Below, in pieces: positions 53,945 to 59,523 of a DNA stretch of 59,523 nucleotides. This stretch comes from Gammaproteobacteria bacterium (lineage in GTDB: Bacteria; Pseudomonadota; Gammaproteobacteria; UBA6429; Thiohalophilaceae): NCBI GenBank assembly GCA_024641475.1, contig JAHECZ010000015.1, positions 1 through 59,523 of the forward strand, given 5' to 3'. A program made the position numbers and the translations under genes. The notes under the pieces are model-generated. The model saw only the letters and a program-made list of their open reading frames with translations. It had not been told where the DNA came from and did not search any database. Numbering within the stretch: position 1 is the stretch's first letter; each line of letters opens with the position of its first letter.

Positions 53945-56900
53945 ATGCGTTTACGTAAAATTAAAGTCGCCGGCTTCAAATCCTTCGTTGATCCGACCAC
54001 CATCCCGCTGCCGGGCCAGCTCATCGGCATCGTCGGGCCCAATGGCTGTGGCAAATCCAATGTGATCGATGCAGTGCGCTGGGTGATGGGTGAATCCTCC
54101 GCCAAACAGCTGCGCGGCGACTCGATGACCGATGTGATTTTCAACGGCTCCACCAGTCGCAAACCGGTTGGCCAGGCCATGGTCGAGCTGATCTTTGATA
54201 ATAACGAAGGTAAGCTCGGTGGCGAATACGCCGCTTATAGCGAAATTTCCATTCGACGCACGGTAAGTCGTGACGGTCAATCCAATTATTTCCTGAATGG
54301 TACGCGCTGCCGCCGCCGTGACATCACCGATATTTTCCTCGGCACGGGCCTGGGGCCACGCAGTTACTCGATTATCGAACAGGGCATGATCTCGCGCATC
54401 ATCGAATCCAAGCCCGAAGATCTGCGGGTGTTTATCGAAGAAGCCGCCGGTGTATCCAAATATAAGGAACGCCGTCGCGAAACCGAAATTCGCATTCGGC
54501 ATACGCGTGATAACCTCGATCGTTTGAATGATCTGCGCGATGAGCTCGATAAACAAATTGCGCATTTGAATCGACAGGCCAAAGCCGCCGAACGCTACAA
54601 GAATCTCAAAGAAGAAGAACGGCTGTTGCAATCGCAATTGCTGGCGTTACGCTGGCAGACGCTGGATGGTCGCCTTAAATTAGTCGAATCGCAATTGCGC
54701 GATAAGGAAACCGCGCTGGAAGCGGCACGCGCCAAACAACGTAATATCGAATCCGAGATCGAGAAGCAACGTGAAGGTGTGACCGAAGCCAATGATGGCC
54801 TGAATAAAGTGCAAAGCCGTTATTACAGCGTTGGCTCTGATATCGTGCGGCTGGAACAGTCAATTCAACATTCACGTGAACGTCGCCAGCAACAACAACA
54901 GGATTTGCAACAGCTCGAAAAAGATCTGAATGCGGCGCAGCATAATTTGAGTGCGGACCAACAACGCATTGCCCAGATTCAACAAGAGATGGCGGCAATC
55001 GAACCGGTTCTCGCCAATGCCCAGGCCGATGAACAAACGGCGCTGACGCAATTGCAACAGGCCGAACAGGCCATGCAGCACTGGCAACAGGAATGGGATC
55101 TGTTTAACCAGCAGGCCGCTGAACCGGCTCGCGCGGCGGATGTCGAACGTGCCCGTTTGCAACAACTCGAACAACAGCAACAACAATTAATGGCGCGACA
55201 GACTCGTCTGCGCGATGAATTAAAGGCCCTCGAAGCGCAGGATTGCAGTGCAGATCTGGGCGACAAACAATCGCAGTTACAGAATCTCGAAGCTCAACTG
55301 CAACAACACCAGCAGGCCTTGCAACAGCAACAACAACAGATTACGGCAACGCGCGCACAGATCACCTCGCTGACCCAACAGCTCGATGGTGGTCGCAATC
55401 AGTTACAACAGATGCTGAGCAAGCAGGCGTCACTGTCGGCATTGCAACAGGCTGCCTTGGGCAAACAACAGGCGGGCGTTAATCAGTGGTTGACCAGCCA
55501 GAACCTGAGCAATGCCAAACGTCTGGCGGAAACGCTGAACGTGGATAATGGTTGGGAGCGCGCGGTAGAGTGTGTATTAGGCTCACATCTCGAAGCCGTG
55601 TGTGTGCCACAACTCGATGCTCTCTTTAATAATATCGCCAGCTTTGGTAAAGGCCAGTTAACACTGGTGGAAACCGCGACTAAACATGCGGCCACCGGTA
55701 GCGCCAAGGCAACCCGACTGCGCGATAAAATAGCGTCAGACATTGCCGTGCTGGCTGTGCTCGATCATGTTTATGCAGTTGATTCATTAGCGGATGCGAT
55801 GGCCTTACGGACGCATTTGGAACCGCATGAATCCGTGGTCACGCCCGAAGGTATCTGGCTCGGTGTGGGGTGGTTGCGTATTGTTAAAGAACAGGATGTT
55901 CATAGTGGTGTATTGCAACGCGAACAGGAACTCAAAACCTTAAATGCCCAGATTACTCAGGCACAGGCACAGGCCAGCGAGTTGCAAGAACAACTCGAAA
56001 TTGCCCGCGCTACCTTGCACGAGGTGGAACAGGCTCGTGATGCTGAACAATCCAGATTACAACAGGGCAGTCGTGCTCATGCGGATCTCAAATCGCAGTT
56101 TGGCGCCTTGCAGGCACGTCTGGAACAGAATCGGGCACGTGTTGCACAGTTGCAGCATGAAGTAAACGAAGTTACTAACCACATTACGCAATCGCAGGAA
56201 CAGCAGCAACAGGCTCGCGCTCGCGAACAACAGGCGCAGGAATTGATCGGTGGTCACGATCGCCGTCGTGAAGAACTGGTACAACAACGTCAGCATGCCC
56301 AGACCAGTCTGGAACAGGCACGCACTCAGTCGCGTGGGGTGCGAGATAACGCCCAACAGATGCGGCTCAAGGCCGAGGCATTGCGTACCGAGCAGGCGTC
56401 TTTACAGCAGGCGCTGCAACGAATTGACTCGCAACAGACACAATTACATAAACGCCGTGAAGAACTACAAAACGTATTGAAAGACAGCGAAGCACCGATT
56501 CAACAAATGAATCAGGAGCTGGATGAATTGCTCAAGGCGCGTGTTGAACTCGAAGCGCAGGTGCTGACAGCGCGAAATAAAGTACAGGAAATCGAGCAGC
56601 ACCAGCGTGAACTCGACGAACAGCGTACCCAGGCCGAAGAAGCCGCGCAGGCGATACGCAATGATATCGAGGAAATTCGCGTGGGTTCACAGGAAACGCG
56701 TGTACGTTGCCAGACCATACTTGAACAGGTGACTAAAGCTGGGTTCCAGATTGCAGAGCTGCTGCAGGCATTACCGCCGGAAGCCAATGAACAGCAATGG
56801 CAAACTTCGACTGAAGAAGTGGCACGCAAGATCGAACGTTTGGGTGCGATCAATCTGGCCGCAATTGAAGAATATACCCAACAGTCTGAACGCAAACAGT

Positions 56901-57454
56901 ATCTGGATGCGCAGCATAAAGACTTGACCGAGGCGCTGGAAACACTGGAGCAGGCGATCAAGAAGATCGACGTGGAAACACGGACCCGCTTCAAGGAAAC
57001 CTTCGACAAGGTCAACACCAAATTACAGGAACTGTTCCCTCGCTTGTTCGGCGGTGGTCATGCGTATCTGGAATTGACCGGCAACGATATTCTTGAAACC
57101 GGTATCGCAGTGATGGCGCGCCCACCGGGTAAACGTAACAGTACGATTCACTTGTTATCCGGTGGTGAGAAAGCCTTGACCGCGGTGGCACTGGTATTTG
57201 CGATTTTTGAATTGAACCCGGCACCGTTCTGTATGCTGGACGAAGTGGATGCGCCGCTGGATGACGCCAACGTCGGGCGTTACAGCAGCATGCTGCAACA
57301 TATGTCGGATCGCATCCAGTTTATTTTCATTACGCATAATAAAGTCACTATGGAAGTAGCGAGTCACTTGACCGGTGTCACGATGCACGAACCAGGCGTA
57401 TCGCGTCTGGTGGCTGTTGACGTCGACGAAGCTGTCAAACTCGCTGCCGTTTAA
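53945..57454 (+). CDS. smc: chromosome partition protein SMC
   Basis: Chromosome condensation ATPase. The 1169 residues have an N-terminal Walker A (GPNGCGKSN, about 32-40), a long Gln-rich coiled coil, a hinge in the middle (about 500-660), a returning coil, and a C-terminal head with the signature LLSGGEKAL and Walker B CMLDEVDAPLDDAN. The frame extends to 53828, but ATG 53945 (MRLRKIKVAGFKSF) is the family N-terminus. Gene order smc-zipA-ligA is typical of pseudomonad-like gammaproteobacteria. Confidence 0.98.
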   Translation: MRLRKIKVAGFKSFVDPTTIPLPGQLIGIVGPNGCGKSNVIDAVRWVMGESSAKQLRGDSMTDVIFNGSTSRKPVGQAMVELIFDNNEGKLGGEYAAYSEISIRRTVSRDGQSNYFLNGTRCRRRDITDIFLGTGLGPRSYSIIEQGMISRIIESKPEDLRVFIEEAAGVSKYKERRRETEIRIRHTRDNLDRLNDLRDELDKQIAHLNRQAKAAERYKNLKEEERLLQSQLLALRWQTLDGRLKLVESQLRDKETALEAARAKQRNIESEIEKQREGVTEANDGLNKVQSRYYSVGSDIVRLEQSIQHSRERRQQQQQDLQQLEKDLNAAQHNLSADQQRIAQIQQEMAAIEPVLANAQADEQTALTQLQQAEQAMQHWQQEWDLFNQQAAEPARAADVERARLQQLEQQQQQLMARQTRLRDELKALEAQDCSADLGDKQSQLQNLEAQLQQHQQALQQQQQQITATRAQITSLTQQLDGGRNQLQQMLSKQASLSALQQAALGKQQAGVNQWLTSQNLSNAKRLAETLNVDNGWERAVECVLGSHLEAVCVPQLDALFNNIASFGKGQLTLVETATKHAATGSAKATRLRDKIASDIAVLAVLDHVYAVDSLADAMALRTHLEPHESVVTPEGIWLGVGWLRIVKEQDVHSGVLQREQELKTLNAQITQAQAQASELQEQLEIARATLHEVEQARDAEQSRLQQGSRAHADLKSQFGALQARLEQNRARVAQLQHEVNEVTNHITQSQEQQQQARAREQQAQELIGGHDRRREELVQQRQHAQTSLEQARTQSRGVRDNAQQMRLKAEALRTEQASLQQALQRIDSQQTQLHKRREELQNVLKDSEAPIQQMNQELDELLKARVELEAQVLTARNKVQEIEQHQRELDEQRTQAEEAAQAIRNDIEEIRVGSQETRVRCQTILEQVTKAGFQIAELLQALPPEANEQQWQTSTEEVARKIERLGAINLAAIEEYTQQSERKQYLDAQHKDLTEALETLEQAIKKIDVETRTRFKETFDKVNTKLQELFPRLFGGGHAYLELTGNDILETGIAVMARPPGKRNSTIHLLSGGEKALTAVALVFAIFELNPAPFCMLDEVDAPLDDANVGRYSSMLQHMSDRIQFIFITHNKVTMEVASHLTGVTMHEPGVSRLVAVDVDEAVKLAAV

Positions 57455-57489
57455 TATCGCGGGCAGTTAGCTGAAGAGGAGTGCGAGCG

Positions 57490-58254
57490 ATGGATATGCT
57501 GCGCTTGTCACTGATCATCGTGGGTGCGCTGATTATTGCCGGTGTTTACTGGTGGAGTCGGCGTGAATCCATGCCTGCCGTTAAAAAACCTGTTCAGCGT
57601 ATCGTTCCTCCTGAAACAACAGATCAGGACGAATCACCCTCTATACCGGTTATGGATACATCTACCTCATTCGCTGCGACCTCCTTGGGCGAAATGGATT
57701 TACATTCTTATGGACAGATCGTCCCGGAACGTGAACCCGTGAAACCAGCTGCGGCAAGTACGCCGTCTAAACGACCCGCTGCGGCTATGCTGTATGCCAC
57801 GACCAGCGGTGCGCAATTAATTATTTCTCTGACTATTATTGGCCATCATGGAAAACGCTTTACAGGCGAAGCCATATTGCAGGCAATGCATGAACAAAAT
57901 CTGGTTCATGGTGAGATGCGGATTTTTAATTATTTTTCCGCCGAATCCAGTCAGGTGCCGATACTGAGCGTTGCCAATATTCTGGAACCCGGAGTATTTG
58001 AATTGGACAATATGCGGTCCTTCGATACGCCGGGGCTGGTGGTATTTCTGAAATTGCCCGGTCCCCTGGAGGCGCGTGCTGCATTGGAGACCTTGCTGAC
58101 GATTGGACGAGGATTGGCAGATCGTCTGCATGGGGATCTGTGTGATGAATCCCGCAGTGTGCTGACCCAGCAAACCATCGGCTATTTACGGGAAAAAATT
58201 GAGGCATTCCGGTTTAAACAAAAAATGTCGCAGCTGGGAACGAAGGCAGACTGA
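57490..58254 (+). CDS. zipA: cell division protein ZipA
   Basis: Anchors FtsZ to the inner membrane at the septum. In 254 residues: N-terminal membrane helix (LSLIIVGALIIAGVYWW), a Pro/Ala/Thr linker to about 100, and a C-terminal FtsZ-binding domain (QLIISLTIIGHHGKRFTGEA, GEMRIFNYFS, SVANILEPGVFEL, GLVVFLKLPGP). ATG 57490 has AAGAGGAG 8 nt upstream, so the GTG at 57481 is not used. Confidence 0.96.
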   Translation: MDMLRLSLIIVGALIIAGVYWWSRRESMPAVKKPVQRIVPPETTDQDESPSIPVMDTSTSFAATSLGEMDLHSYGQIVPEREPVKPAAASTPSKRPAAAMLYATTSGAQLIISLTIIGHHGKRFTGEAILQAMHEQNLVHGEMRIFNYFSAESSQVPILSVANILEPGVFELDNMRSFDTPGLVVFLKLPGPLEARAALETLLTIGRGLADRLHGDLCDESRSVLTQQTIGYLREKIEAFRFKQKMSQLGTKAD

Positions 58255-58329
58255 CGGTATAGGGGTAGGTCATCTGCCAGAATAAAAACTCTTTTCGTAG
58301 CGACTCGGCTTCCTGTCTCACCGCTATGT

Positions 58330-58349
58330 GTGCGACATTCCTGTCGCAC
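58330..58349. repeat. perfect hairpin between zipA and ligA
   Basis: GTGCGACA and TGTCGCAC form an 8-bp stem with a TTCC loop. No T-run follows, so it is more likely a REP-type or mRNA-processing element than a terminator. The rest of the 166-bp gap shows nothing clear. Confidence 0.6.
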
Positions 58350-58408
58350 TGTCGCTAACTTCATCTCGGCCAGCAACACCACGTAGATAATGCAATTGAG
58401 AAACATAA

Positions 58409-59523
<1,115 letters not shown>

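Noticed and set aside
53951-54637. 228-codon antisense frame over the start of smc
   Set aside because: The + strand codes the unmistakable SMC ATPase head; the antisense frame is its shadow.
55130-56560. Gln-rich CAA/CAG tracts in smc as a tandem repeat
   Set aside because: They are irregular coiled-coil codons rather than a periodic DNA repeat.

Overview
The window is a stretch of a gammaproteobacterial chromosome of moderate GC content. The evidence is conserved gene order: glmM-tpiA-secG-tRNA-Leu followed by a 14-gene nuo operon, tRNA-fMet-rimP-nusA-infB-rbfA-truB-rpsO-pnp, dksA close to gluQRS, and smc-zipA-ligA. NusA carries the C-terminal acidic repeats typical of gammaproteobacteria. 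An orphan soxYZ pair and a periplasmic DsrE-like protein suggest a respiratory organism that handles reduced sulfur. I cannot name a genus from the sequence alone.

Layout. 1-3350: end of glmM, tpiA, secG, tRNA-Leu(GAG) with a partial duplicate of its 3' end, and a DedA membrane protein. 3445-17999: promoter and complete nuoA-N operon (complex I, separate nuoC and nuoD). 18175-23120: a membrane sensor kinase and sigma-54 activator pair, then a secreted DsrE-like protein, and convergent to that soxYZ. Both the dsrE-like gene and soxY have a well-formed -24/-12 promoter, and each has a related TGCA-N3-TGCA dyad 70-95 bp upstream. This looks like a self-contained sigma-54 sulfur-response circuit and is the most interesting part of the window. 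23470-32155: tRNA-fMet and the transcription/translation operon, closed by a strong terminator after pnp. 32214-38713: a lipoprotein, two FKBP proteins (one with lost active-site aromatics), a cytochrome c fused to a periplasmic binding-protein-like domain, and a large multicopper oxidase. 39257-46972: acs, a YcgR-like PilZ protein, gluQRS, a nitroreductase, a DUF3579 protein, a DksA with a histone H1-like tail, and a HAD phosphatase coupled to an aminotransferase. 47024-49866: a small beta-barrel, a DUF6600 protein and cysZ. 49927-52150: an accessory patch with three 129-bp REPIN-like elements (GTAG-tagged inverted hairpins), an 8-bp tandem array, a VapC-type toxin-antitoxin pair and a small lipoprotein operon. 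52137-59523: an FGGY kinase whose last codons lie in a REPIN, queF, smc, zipA and the start of ligA.

Most of the window is housekeeping machinery on the + strand. The lineage-specific parts are the sulfur circuit (18-23.2 kb), the oxidase/cytochrome cluster (32.2-38.7 kb) and the repeat-rich patch (49.9-52.2 kb). Promoters, operators and repeats were found by eye; none was scored by software.
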